Below are positions 50,615 to 59,249 of a stretch of 64,000 nt of DNA, in pieces (the stretch's first letter is position 1; each line of letters starts with the position of its first letter). The stretch covers positions 340,101 through 404,100 of the forward strand of contig MKUW01000028.1 in assembly GCA_001899005.1 (NCBI GenBank), written 5' to 3'. A program made the position numbers and the translations under genes. Under the pieces are notes generated by a model, which saw only the letters and a list, made by a program, of their open reading frames with translations, did not search any database and had not been told where the DNA came from. The stretch comes from Chloroflexi bacterium 44-23 (GTDB lineage Bacteria > Chloroflexota > Anaerolineae > Anaerolineales > Anaerolineaceae).

Positions 50615-52012
50615 ATGACAATCAAAATTTATAATACATTAACCCGCAAAAAGGAAACTTTTGAGACACTCGAGCCGGGAAAGGTTCGCTTGTATGTCTG
50701 CGGCCCAACCGTTTACTCAAATGCGCATGTCGGTCATGCCATGTCTGCCATGGTATTTGATATCATCCGTCGTTACCTCGAATACCGCGGGTACGAAGTA
50801 CGCTATTTGCTTAATTTTACCGATGTCGATGACAAGATCATCGCACGTGCCAAGCAATCCAACCAGGACCCTTTTGAGTTGGCTGAGACCTACATCCACG
50901 AATATGAACAAAACCTGGCTGATCTCAATATCAAACCCGCTACATTCAACCCGCGCGCCACGCAGGAAATCAGCCAGATCATCGCTATGATTAGCGGACT
51001 GATTGAAAAGGGGTATGCCTACCCCATTGACGGTGATGTTTATTTTCGAGTAGAAAAAGATAAGGATTATGGGCGTCTCTCAGGCCGTAAATTGGATGAT
51101 ATGCAGGCGGGTTCTCGCATCGCTGTTGATGATCGCAAGGAGGATCCGATGGATTTTGCCTTGTGGAAGGCTGCCCGTCCCGGTGAACCACAATGGGAAA
51201 GCCCATGGGGTGCAGGCCGACCCGGCTGGCATATCGAATGCTCAGCCATGAATTTGCATCACCATGGTGAACAGATTGACATTCACGGTGGCGGCAATGA
51301 TCTCATTTTTCCCCACCATGAAAATGAGATTGCCCAAACTGAAAGCCTGACCGGTAAACCTTTCGCTCGCTACTGGGTCCACAATGGTATGCTACAACTT
51401 CACGGCGAGAAGATGTCCAAATCAACCGGAAATCTGATCACGATTGAAGAATTTCTTACAAAATACTCCGGTGACACGCTTCGCTACACTGTACTGAATT
51501 CCAGCTACCGTTCACCGTTGACATTTACGGAAGAAGTTTTACAGCAATCCCAGAAAGCATTAGAGCGGTTGCAATCAGCCTTTAAACCGGCATCACCAAC
51601 TGCCGGCGGAGTCAGCCCGGCTGATTTGGAAACTCTTGAAAAGCAAACTGGCGCGACATTCGATCATTTCATCGCCAGCATGGATGATGACTTCAACAGC
51701 GCCGGTGCTTTGGGCGGGATGTTCGATCTGGTACGAGTGATTAACCAAACCCGCAGTTTGGGTGCTACGCAAACGCAACTGGAACCGGCTCAAAGAAAAT
51801 TACGCGAATTGACGGATGTGCTGGGGCTGGAACTTTTGGCGACTTCAAGCACAAGCAATGCAGATCCATTCATTCAACTTCTAATCGATCTGCGCAACCA
51901 GATGCGGGCTGATAAACAGTGGGCATACAGCGATATGATTCGTGACAAGATTAAAGATATCGGAGTCATCCTGGAAGACAGTAAAGACGGCACTACCTGG
52001 CACTGGGGCTAG
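50615..52012 (+). CDS. cysS: Cysteinyl-tRNA synthetase
   Basis: 465 residues, class I aminoacyl-tRNA synthetase charging tRNA-Cys. The HIGH-type motif is in CGPTVYSNAHVGHAM near residue 27, the zinc ligands are Cys in YVCGPT and the Cys/His set around HIECSAMNLHHHGEQ near residue 208, and KMSKS is at GEKMSKSTGN near residue 265. The ATG at 50615 (MTIKIYNTL) is preferred to the frame opening at 50564, which overlaps the upstream gene. It lies 25 bp after the PIN/TRAM gene and 4 bp before rlmB, so all three are probably one operon. Confidence 0.97.
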   Translation: MTIKIYNTLTRKKETFETLEPGKVRLYVCGPTVYSNAHVGHAMSAMVFDIIRRYLEYRGYEVRYLLNFTDVDDKIIARAKQSNQDPFELAETYIHEYEQNLADLNIKPATFNPRATQEISQIIAMISGLIEKGYAYPIDGDVYFRVEKDKDYGRLSGRKLDDMQAGSRIAVDDRKEDPMDFALWKAARPGEPQWESPWGAGRPGWHIECSAMNLHHHGEQIDIHGGGNDLIFPHHENEIAQTESLTGKPFARYWVHNGMLQLHGEKMSKSTGNLITIEEFLTKYSGDTLRYTVLNSSYRSPLTFTEEVLQQSQKALERLQSAFKPASPTAGGVSPADLETLEKQTGATFDHFIASMDDDFNSAGALGGMFDLVRVINQTRSLGATQTQLEPAQRKLRELTDVLGLELLATSSTSNADPFIQLLIDLRNQMRADKQWAYSDMIRDKIKDIGVILEDSKDGTTWHWG

Positions 52013-52016
52013 TCAC

Positions 52017-52757
52017 ATGAAAGAATGGATTAGCGGTCGAAACCCGGTCTACGAAACACTGCGCGCGGGAAGACGGCACATATTCCGTTTATTATTGGCC
52101 AAGGGCGGCGACCGTGGCGGTCACATTCCTGAGATCATTAAACTTGCACGAACGCGTAATATTGAATTTGAAGAGGTACCCCGCACTCAATTGGATGGGC
52201 TGGCCAGCCACCATCAGGGAATTGCCTTACAAGCCAGTACGTATCCAATGGTAAACGCCGTTGATGTTTACAATCGTGCGCAAGAATTATCGCAGCCCAT
52301 GTTTATTCTGATACTCGATGAAATTCAAGATCCTCAAAACCTGGGCACCTTATTCCGCAGTGCGGAGGCGGTCGGTATACACGGGGTGCTGTTGCCATTC
52401 CGGCGGACCGCTACCATTACGCCGGCGGTAGTGAATGCCTCCTCCGGCGCGACAGAACACTTGCTGGTGGCTCAAGTCAACCTGGCCCAGGCGATTGAAG
52501 AACTGAAAGCAGCCGGAGCCTGGATTATAGGACTTGAGGGGGGAGAAGGATCGCAGCCCATTCAAGATGTAAGGCTGGATGGTGCCCTCGCGTTTGTCGT
52601 CGGAGGTGAAGGCAGTGGAATGCGCAGCCTGACCCGCAAGATGTGCGATCATCTTGTCCGTCTGCCGATGCATGGCCAGGTTGATTCGCTCAATGCTGCC
52701 GTAGCGGGATCGATTGTGCTTTATATGGCACTGCAGGCACGCGAAAGGAAAAGATAA
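52017..52757 (+). CDS. rlmB: 23S rRNA (guanosine-2'-O-)-methyltransferase RlmB
   Basis: 246 residues of the SpoU/TrmH superfamily. The N-terminal L30-like substrate-binding part (EWISGRNPVYETLRAGRRHI) precedes the SPOUT domain: motif 1 LDEIQDPQNLGTLFRSAEAV near residue 100, motif 2 FVVGGEGSGMR near residue 192, and motif 3 LPMHGQVDSLNAAVAGSIVL near residue 218. It methylates the 2'-hydroxyl of G2251 (E. coli numbering) in 23S rRNA. The ATG at 52017 follows the cysS TAG by 4 nt, consistent with coupling. Confidence 0.93.
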   Translation: MKEWISGRNPVYETLRAGRRHIFRLLLAKGGDRGGHIPEIIKLARTRNIEFEEVPRTQLDGLASHHQGIALQASTYPMVNAVDVYNRAQELSQPMFILILDEIQDPQNLGTLFRSAEAVGIHGVLLPFRRTATITPAVVNASSGATEHLLVAQVNLAQAIEELKAAGAWIIGLEGGEGSQPIQDVRLDGALAFVVGGEGSGMRSLTRKMCDHLVRLPMHGQVDSLNAAVAGSIVLYMALQARERKR

Positions 52758-52882
52758 ATCGCTTCTTCCATTTCAAACTCGTCAAGTTCCGCATGCTCAG
52801 CTAATTACACTGCTAATGCAATTCCAATAATCGGTCGCTATAATTTAATTTATTCGACAAAAAAATTTACCTTGGAGGAAAA

Positions 52883-53368
52883 ATGCTTATTAAAAAAGAA
52901 TTAGCGTCAAAAATGATGGAACAAGTCGGAAACGAACTGGGAGCATCTTTACAATACCTGGCTATTGCAGTTTACTTTGAACAAGAAGCCTTCAGCAATA
53001 CAGCTGACTTCTTTTATAAACAATCTGCTGAAGAACGCGAGCACGCCATGAAATTGCTCAAGTATGTGGTGGAGACCGGCGGTGAAGTACAAATTCCGGC
53101 AGTACCGGCACCCACTGCAAGCATTAAATCTCCTGAAGACGCTTTCCGCACTTCACTCAATTGGGAAGTCGAAGTGACTGCTCAGATTAATGGCTTGATG
53201 GATTTGGCCAAAGAACAGAAAGATTACCTGGCACAAAACTTCTTGAACTGGTTCGTCGAAGAACAGCTCGAGGAAGTGACTACAATGGAAAAATATCTGC
53301 TTATTGTTCGAAAACTAACAGACCGTAACATCTACATGCTGGAAAATATTATCAGCCATTCTGGTTAA
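52883..53368 (+). CDS. ftnA: Ferritin
   Basis: 161-residue non-haem ferritin. It stores iron as a mineral inside a 24-mer cage and oxidises Fe(II) at a di-iron site. Ligand helices: the N-terminal Glu in NELGASLQYLA (residue ~17), Glu and His in SAEEREHAMK (near 50), Glu in LNWEVEVTAQ (near 94) and Gln/Glu in VEEQLEEVTT (near 128). GGAGG lies 7 nt upstream of the ATG, and a TATAAT box at 52839-52844 probably serves it. It is followed by a strong bidirectional terminator at 53401-53430. Confidence 0.95.
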   Translation: MLIKKELASKMMEQVGNELGASLQYLAIAVYFEQEAFSNTADFFYKQSAEEREHAMKLLKYVVETGGEVQIPAVPAPTASIKSPEDAFRTSLNWEVEVTAQINGLMDLAKEQKDYLAQNFLNWFVEEQLEEVTTMEKYLLIVRKLTDRNIYMLENIISHSG

Positions 53369-53400
53369 TTTTATTTGACCTTTTTCAAAGTGCAATATCT

Positions 53401-53430
53401 AAGGGCTGCCGTTCGCGAACGGCAGCCCTT
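53401..53430. terminator. Bidirectional intrinsic terminator
   Basis: A perfect 30-bp palindrome (15-bp arms aagggctgccgttcg/cgaacggcagccctt), followed by tactttaatttcttt on the plus strand and preceded by A/T-rich DNA on the other side. It sits between the convergent ferritin and DUF456 genes and can end both. Confidence 0.88.
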
Positions 53431-53469
53431 TACTTTAATTTCTTTGATTCATACCAAGTTTGTTTTCAA

Positions 53470-53973
53470 TCAAAGTACAAAAGCCCACAGTGCCCATAAA
53501 CCAATCATCACCGCCCCGATAGCCAGACGCGCGACCACCGCCCAGCCACAGCCAAGCGCCATACTTCCGGTTGTATCGAGTGCCTTGCGAAAATCCTTCA
53601 CTCGCAGATATTCAACGATAAATAGTGCAATCATGGCAAAAAGTAAACCACCTACCGGTGGTAAGAGCAAAGTCCCCACGACAGCTCCTAAGATAGCCGC
53701 AGCAATCGCCCACCAGGAAGCTCCTTTTTGTTTGGCACTGGCACCGATTAATACATTGTCGATCAGGCTGCCAATTATCATTAAAACAGTCATGATTGCA
53801 AAAATGATCCAACCGCTGGTCGTAAAACCTATAACCAGACCAAAGACCAGGCCGGCTGCCCAAATGATGACCAGGCCAGGCACAATCACTATGAATAGTC
53901 CCAGCCAGCCAATTAACATGGTCAGACCAACCAGAACATGCAAGGTTACATTACCAAGCGATTGAAAATCCAT
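53470..53973 (-). CDS. DUF456 family membrane protein
   Basis: 167 residues, almost wholly hydrophobic with about five TM segments: LHVLVGLTMLIGWLGLFIVI, GLVIIWAAGLVFGLVIGF, IFAIMTVLMIIGSLIDNVLI, the glycine-rich WAIAAAILGAVVGTLLLPP and a C-terminal helix. The spacing of PGxxLI..., SxxDN...AKxxGAS and GxxxGxxLLPPxG matches DUF456. Function unknown. Convergent with ferritin. Confidence 0.85.
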   Translation of the reverse strand: MDFQSLGNVTLHVLVGLTMLIGWLGLFIVIVPGLVIIWAAGLVFGLVIGFTTSGWIIFAIMTVLMIIGSLIDNVLIGASAKQKGASWWAIAAAILGAVVGTLLLPPVGGLLFAMIALFIVEYLRVKDFRKALDTTGSMALGCGWAVVARLAIGAVMIGLWALWAFVL

Positions 53974-54081
53974 TTATTTTCCTCATTGCATTCAGGCTAC
54001 TTTATTTATAGCAATTAATTGTATCCTGTCAAAACGCAGGCAGATAGATTTTATACATATTGCATTCGCATTATGACTCAG

Positions 54082-55347
54082 TTAACGTATTTCCGTAATA
54101 CCACCCATCCAGGGTTGTAAAATCTCAGGTATACGTATGGAACCATCAGCCTGCTGATTGTTTTCCAGAACAGCAATTAATGCACGTGGCAAGCCCAACC
54201 CGGAACCATTGAGTGTATGAACAAGTTGGGTTTTGCCATTCTCGGAGCGGTACTTAATATTCGCACGGCGCGCCTGGAAATCTCCAACATTTGAGACCGA
54301 AGATACTTCCAGCCATTCATTACAGCCGGCAGCCCAAACTTCAATATCGTAAGTAACCCGTGCATTAAATCCCAGATCGCCGGTACACAACTGGACGATA
54401 CGGTATGGCAGTCCCAACAGCCTGGCTGTTTCCTCAGCATCTGACAGCATTTTTTCTAATTCATGCTGGGAATCTTCGGGTTTGCAGAAGATGTACATCT
54501 CTACTTTATCAAATTGATGGCCGCGTTTAATGCCGCGCACATCCCGGCCGGCACTCATCTTTTCGCGCCGGAAACAGGGTGTGTAAGCAGTGTAGCGCAG
54601 CGGCAGATCGCTCTCCTCAATAAAATCATTCATATGCAGGCCGGTCAGAGGCACCTCTGCGGTCGGTACCATCCAGAAATCCTCTTCAACGTCGTGGTAG
54701 AGATTGTCTACAAACTTGGGGAGCTGACCGGATGCAAATAGTGTTTCAGCTTTGACCATAAAAGGCGTGTACTTTTCCGTATACTGCTGGCGAATATGCA
54801 GATCAAGCATAAAGGCTATTAAAGCACGCTGTAAACGAGCTCCCGCACCGCTAAGTACATAAAAACGTGAGCCTGAGATTTTGACTCCCTGGTCAAAATT
54901 AATAATACCCAACTCGCTGCCCAATTGCCAGTGAGGTTTAGGATCAAAATTAAAGACAGGTTTTTCGCCGATTGTTCGTATAACAACGTTTTCGCTCTCA
55001 TCTTTTCCGAGCGGTGTGCTATCATCCGGGATATTGGGTACACCAGAAATTAAATCTCTCAAGTTTGTATCAGCCTGACGTACGCTCTCATCCAAGACAG
55101 CAATCCGATCCCCAACCTGACGCATGGCATTAATTTTTTCTTCACGTTCACTTTTTTCCTTGCTGCTGCCAATCTCTTTGGAAACACGGTTACGTTCTGC
55201 TTTCAGTGTCTCTACCTCAGCCAGGTAGGACCGTCGCTCGAGATCCAGGCGAATGAGGTCATCCACCACTCCAGGGTCCAAATTTCTTTTTTCTAAAGCA
55301 GCCCGCACCACTTGTGGATTCTCGCGAATCATGGTGATATCCAACAT
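54082..55347 (-). CDS. serS: Seryl-tRNA synthetase
   Basis: 421 residues, class II synthetase that charges tRNA-Ser. The N-terminal coiled-coil arm (residues ~28-100, LERRSYLAEVETLKAERNRV) grips the tRNA long variable arm. The catalytic core has motif 2 PCFRREKMSAGRDVRGIKRG near residue 270 and motif 3 GSGLGLPRALIAVLEN near residue 383. The ATG at 55347 has AAGGAAGG upstream; the longer frame to 55449 runs into the leader terminator. A serine T-box leader precedes it, so expression should rise when tRNA-Ser is uncharged. Confidence 0.97.
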   Translation of the reverse strand: MLDITMIRENPQVVRAALEKRNLDPGVVDDLIRLDLERRSYLAEVETLKAERNRVSKEIGSSKEKSEREEKINAMRQVGDRIAVLDESVRQADTNLRDLISGVPNIPDDSTPLGKDESENVVIRTIGEKPVFNFDPKPHWQLGSELGIINFDQGVKISGSRFYVLSGAGARLQRALIAFMLDLHIRQQYTEKYTPFMVKAETLFASGQLPKFVDNLYHDVEEDFWMVPTAEVPLTGLHMNDFIEESDLPLRYTAYTPCFRREKMSAGRDVRGIKRGHQFDKVEMYIFCKPEDSQHELEKMLSDAEETARLLGLPYRIVQLCTGDLGFNARVTYDIEVWAAGCNEWLEVSSVSNVGDFQARRANIKYRSENGKTQLVHTLNGSGLGLPRALIAVLENNQQADGSIRIPEILQPWMGGITEIR

Positions 55348-55369
55348 TGTTCCTTCCTTTCGATAATCG

Positions 55370-55637
55370 CAAATGCAACAACCCCTCGCCTGCAGGACGA
55401 GGGGGAAGCTCGTGGTGCCACCTGCTTTTATCATGGCTGTAATTATCAACCATAACCTTGTTAGACGGTAACGGTGTCTCCGGTCCTCTTACGGCTCTTC
55501 AGCCCCTGCGAGAACAACCTGCCTGCATTCTACAGGCAACCGGGGTGGATTCTTCCTGCGCCAGTACCAGTTCACAGCAACCACTGGCTCTCTGAAATCT
55601 AAACGGGAGGAAAAAGCCCCGGGTAGGTCTTTCTTGT
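55370..55637 (-). promoter_or_regulatory. T-box leader (serine specifier) of serS
   Basis: On the minus strand the leader contains a stem I region with AGAGAGCC...GTGGTTGCTGTGAACTGG, and a specifier context GAAGAATCCACCCC where TCC (55549-55547) is a Ser codon. The T-box core GGTGGCACCACG is at 55422-55411. The final terminator stem cccctcg-tcctgcagg-cgagggg, at 55405-55382, is followed by ttgtt. Order and spacing match a canonical transcriptional T-box, which reads through when uncharged tRNA-Ser bridges the specifier and the T-box bulge. Confidence 0.9.
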
Positions 55638-55642
55638 AATGG

Positions 55643-55670
55643 ATTATAACAATCCGGTAAGGCATGTCAA
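55643..55670 (-). promoter_or_regulatory. Consensus promoter of the serS T-box transcript
   Basis: TTGACA (55670-55665), 16-bp spacer, TATAAT (55648-55643) on the minus strand. Both boxes are perfect. The predicted start is near 55636, at the left end of the T-box leader. Confidence 0.85.
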
Positions 55671-56229
55671 GGGTAAATTCAGATTAGCAGCAAATTATAA
55701 AGTAAATATTGAGTGGTTAAAATGCCCAGAATGGGTGTGATTGTAATTGCATTGGTGCTAAGAAAGATTCTTCCTACTCTAAGAATTCATATATAAGCGT
55801 TATACCAGTGTTATGCGAGTGCCAGGCACTGCTATTATGAAATGATATCCTTTGAAGAATTTTCAAAACACTGGTCGACCAAAGTTTACTTTGACTGCAC
55901 TGGTTTTAGATTGTTTTTGTTGGTACAGTAGCTTAAAACTCTCTCCGTCGGGATTGCCTATGTAGTTTGGACCAGCATTAGGACTGCCGGTAAAGTTTTT
56001 TTAGGGATGCTCTAGCTGGCAAACCATGTGAAAGCCTAAAGTTGGTTTCTCTGTTACTGTTGGACAGCGAAATTATTGGTTCACGTATCTCCAGCACCTC
56101 TTAATACCAGTTCCCCGGTCGTTGCTTATTCTCGTGAGTTTTATCGTTTTTATAATAACAGATAACATTGAGGTACGTCATTCGCTTTCCGTTAGACAAC
56201 CGGTGGCAAAATATGAGTACAATTAATTC
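55671..56229. other. Intergenic region, nothing recognised
   Basis: About 560 bp of AT-rich DNA between the serS promoter and the next plus-strand gene. No frame, RNA motif or clear repeat could be supported. Confidence 0.5.
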
Positions 56230-56997
56230 ATGAGCTTAAATCTCAAGGCATTTACAGCCGGTGGCGGCAAAGTGGTTCAAAATAAACCGGAACAATATTC
56301 ATTGACCACAATCACAGGCCAGTCCGGTACCTATCGCTTGGCTCAGCTGGACGATTACCACAATTTGGCCCGCCGGGATTTCCGGTGGGAACCCCCATTA
56401 AAAATGACCTTGCAGGCAGCCTGCTCTCAGCGCAACCATGCCGGCACCTGGGGATTTGGACTGTGGAACGACCCGTTCAGCGCCGGTCTTGGAATTGGCG
56501 GAACATCCCACCGCTTACCGGTATTGCCTAATTGTGCCTGGTTTTTTTATGCAGGTTCACAAAACCATCTTTCATTCGATGACAATATCCCGGCACAAGG
56601 TTTTCTGGCCGCTTCCTTTCGGTCACCGCTGTTCCCATCTTTTTTGCTCGCACCCTCTTTAATCTTCTCCCCACTTATTCTGATACGGCCGTTTGCCCGT
56701 TTCGTACGTCGCTGTCTACGGCATATCATCAAGCAGGATGCCCATTTACTAAAAGTTGACGTTACCAAATGGCACAATTACCAGCTTGATTGGCAGCCTT
56801 CAGAGGTTCATTTCTCAGTGGATGAGCAGCGGGTCTTTAAAACAGACATCACACCCAGAGGAAAATTGGCGTTGGTATTATGGGTGGATAATCAATTCGC
56901 TGCATTCCCAGCCAGTGGCAAACTTAGCTTCGGGACTGCAGCAAATCTGGAGCCATGCAGCTTGGAAATTAACTCAGTCGCTATCGAGCAAGGTTAA
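56230..56997 (+). CDS. GH16-like (concanavalin-A-fold) protein
   Basis: 255 residues, no signal peptide. Beta-strand pattern with GTWGFGLWNDPFS near residue 78, and the C-terminal KWHNYQLDWQPSEVHFSVDE then GKLALVLWVDNQFA. The W-H-x-Y-x-(L/I)-x-W and xxxxVDxxxV segments are typical of family-16 beta-glucanase-like sandwiches. The catalytic ExDxxE signature of GH16 is not visible, so this is probably a non-enzymatic relative or a diverged family. A hydrophobic stretch mid-protein (FPSFLLAPSLIFSPLILI) could be a membrane-associated loop. Function unknown. Confidence 0.55.
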   Translation: MSLNLKAFTAGGGKVVQNKPEQYSLTTITGQSGTYRLAQLDDYHNLARRDFRWEPPLKMTLQAACSQRNHAGTWGFGLWNDPFSAGLGIGGTSHRLPVLPNCAWFFYAGSQNHLSFDDNIPAQGFLAASFRSPLFPSFLLAPSLIFSPLILIRPFARFVRRCLRHIIKQDAHLLKVDVTKWHNYQLDWQPSEVHFSVDEQRVFKTDITPRGKLALVLWVDNQFAAFPASGKLSFGTAANLEPCSLEINSVAIEQG

Positions 56998-57137
56998 GGA
57001 ATGACCATTTTCATCTTTTACTAGCATCAAGGTTAAGCACGTCTGAGACCAGCTTATTAAAGAAACTGGCCGTGTGGTTGTGGGCCACGCAAGATGACAT
57101 TCGTGATGGTTGTACTCAGAATTGAGGAATTGATAAC

Positions 57138-57350
57138 ATATTCTTGTGATACCTTACCCCAACACGTCCCATCGAAGAAAACGACACATATTTCTCGTAA
57201 TGTAAGGCTTGCCCCTACCCTTTTTTCGATGTCGGAAAGAGAAACAACAATTTGTGACACACCATGTCCTATCGTAGAAAATATGCAAATTTCTCGTAGG
57301 GGTAGGGCTTGCCACTACCCTATTTTCGATGTAGGAAAGAACAACTACTC
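57138..57350. repeat. Two direct ~90-bp repeats
   Basis: Copy 1 (about 57157-57243) and copy 2 (about 57264-57338) share gtcc(c/t)atcg(a/t)agaaaa, atttctcgta, aggcttgcc(c/a)ctaccct and ttttcgatgt(c/a)ggaaaga. Each copy's ends are partly complementary (catcgaagaaaa versus ttttttcgatg), so each can fold. No gene. Confidence 0.7.
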
Positions 57351-57423
57351 TAAAAATTAATGAGGTTGAACAAGCCTTTAAATCATCAACAAGATGTCGA
57401 GTACCAAAAAAAAAATCGTAACT

Positions 57424-57950
57424 ACACAGCCATGTCATTGAGAGTTTGTTCAGGTGTGAAAAAGGACACCCTTTATGATAGAACAAACCGGGTGGATTTG
57501 TTAGAATTGACAAATCCAGTCAAAAAGCCGTAGGAACAATGGTGCTATAAAGCCCTCTCTGAGCAAATGGTTACTTAGTAGCCACCGTTCTTGTTCTTTG
57601 GTGGCGTGGCTACTCTTTAAAAGTTGAAGGCTCATAAAACGAGAATTGCTTCGCATCGACACCGTCTTCTGAAAGATTGGGTTTTACGAAAGGTCTTTGA
57701 ATTTCATCTTGGAATTAATAGAATGCCTGAACAGGCAGCCAGCCTAAATCAGCTTATGGGCGAAGCATCCGAGATGGGTGTGTTTTTAGAGAATAGAATG
57801 TTTCCCGGATGCTTCGCCCTTACGAGAAATCTCACGTGAAAGAAACAGAGATTCGTACCCACACAGCCATGTCATTGAAAGCCACTGTTCCTGAACTTTG
57901 GTGGCGCAGCAATCCCTTTTATGTTGAATGTTCATAGTGAATACTCATAA
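57424..57950. repeat. Repeat-rich gap with duplicated cassette
   Basis: acacagccatgtcattga occurs at about 57424 and 57863. Related phrases 'gccac(c/t)gttc(t/c)tg..ctttggtggcg' and 'ttgaa(g/t)g(c/t)tcata' follow at about 57581 and 57881. A palindromic element at 57758-57819 is embedded. The region 57000-58150 has no supported gene. Confidence 0.6.
57758..57819. repeat. Palindromic GGGCGAAGCATCCG element
   Basis: Perfect 14-bp terminal inverted repeats gggcgaagcatccg (57758-57771) and cggatgcttcgccc (57806-57819) around a 34-bp spacer. It resembles a widespread class of small 'gggcgaagcat' bacterial palindromic elements. Confidence 0.8.
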
Positions 57951-58154
57951 AGCAGGAGATTACTGTGCAATGATATCGTGCTTAGAAAGACTGAGTAGTT
58001 ACCAAAAATCGATGAAAATAGAATTATGGATCGGAAAAAATGGATTGCAGGTAAGCTGGAATAAAGAGGCTTCTAAAAGGCCCTCGTAGCCATCCTTTTA
58101 CAGAAAAATATCGCAATCGCCCAACCAGCGTCGAAAATAACGGCATTTATCTAA

Positions 58155-59156
58155 TTAAAGTATCCAACGGCGTAAAATGATCTCAAATATCAAACCCAGC
58201 AAGAAGAAAGTGCCGTAACGTTTGTTATGTAAAAATGAAACAGCCGAAAACCACAAAGGCCAAATACTGGCATCATAATCGGCTGGCTTTTCATTCGGTT
58301 TTGGTACGCGGTACATGGCCCAAACCTGTGGCATGACCGTCAGTCCGCCCAGAACAAGCAGCATCAACGGGCTGAAAAAACCACTGATGATGAGTGCAAT
58401 AACAGCCAGATATTGCAAGGCAATCATAACCAGCACCGCCATGCGAGCATTCTTTTCACCAATCAGAACCGGCATGGTACGAATACCCTTGGCACGGTCA
58501 GCGTTGATCTTATCGATATGCTTTCCAAACAATACAGTCGTAGGCCCGAGTGCATACGGCAGACTGGCCCAAACGACATTCCAGTCCCAGGCACCGCTAA
58601 CCACAAAATAGCCGCCACCGATCATCAGCGGCCCCCAGATCAGTAAGACTGCCAATTCTCCCAGCCCGATATACTTTAAAGGCCAGGTATAAAATAAAAC
58701 AAAAACAACACCTGCCACCATTAACCACAAGGTCAGCGTGCCACCCTGAATTACAAGTGGGATACCGGCTGCAACAGCAATCAACCCCGTTACAATAATG
58801 TAAACCATCAGGCTGCGAACAGTCATCAGGCCTTGTTGCAGTGGCTGCGGTCCGTATTGGGTTCGAAAATAATTATCCTTATCAACTCCTCTTTTATAAT
58901 CAGTCAGATCGTTGATTAAGTTATTGGTAGCATGTGCAAAGACCAAACCAATCACCAATAATAGCCAGCGACCGAGATTGAAAGCATCTGCACGCCAGGC
59001 GAAAAGACCGGCGATGGCAGCCGAAATAAATGTCATTAATAAAACTGCCGCACGGGTCGAAATCAACCAGCGTGAGATGATATCCAACCGGTCCCATTCA
59101 GTCTTATCGATGCGCGGGATAACCTGTAGTGCTTTGATCCACATTGCGACGTTCAT
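58155..59156 (-). CDS. UbiA-family prenyltransferase (MenA-like)
   Basis: 333 residues, about eight TM helices. The first Asp-rich motif NNLINDLTDYKRGVDKDN, near residue 90, binds prenyl diphosphate through Mg. The second, KHIDKINADRAKGIRTMPV near residue 215, completes the site. It transfers a polyprenyl chain to an aromatic acceptor such as 1,4-dihydroxy-2-naphthoate in menaquinone synthesis. No other menaquinone gene is nearby, so the acceptor is inferred. The ATG at 59156 (AGGATG upstream) is chosen over 59183. Confidence 0.85.
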   Translation of the reverse strand: MNVAMWIKALQVIPRIDKTEWDRLDIISRWLISTRAAVLLMTFISAAIAGLFAWRADAFNLGRWLLLVIGLVFAHATNNLINDLTDYKRGVDKDNYFRTQYGPQPLQQGLMTVRSLMVYIIVTGLIAVAAGIPLVIQGGTLTLWLMVAGVVFVLFYTWPLKYIGLGELAVLLIWGPLMIGGGYFVVSGAWDWNVVWASLPYALGPTTVLFGKHIDKINADRAKGIRTMPVLIGEKNARMAVLVMIALQYLAVIALIISGFFSPLMLLVLGGLTVMPQVWAMYRVPKPNEKPADYDASIWPLWFSAVSFLHNKRYGTFFLLGLIFEIILRRWIL

Positions 59157-59249
59157 TGAACACATCCTCATAAACATTATCAAGTAAATTCTATCGGAAA
59201 TTTACCTGTGAACCAATTAACTGTAGAATATTAGCTGCCGGTTCGATTT

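Noticed and set aside
57624..57839. 71-codon plus-strand ORF
   Set aside because: It runs through the palindromic element at 57758-57819 and has no SD.
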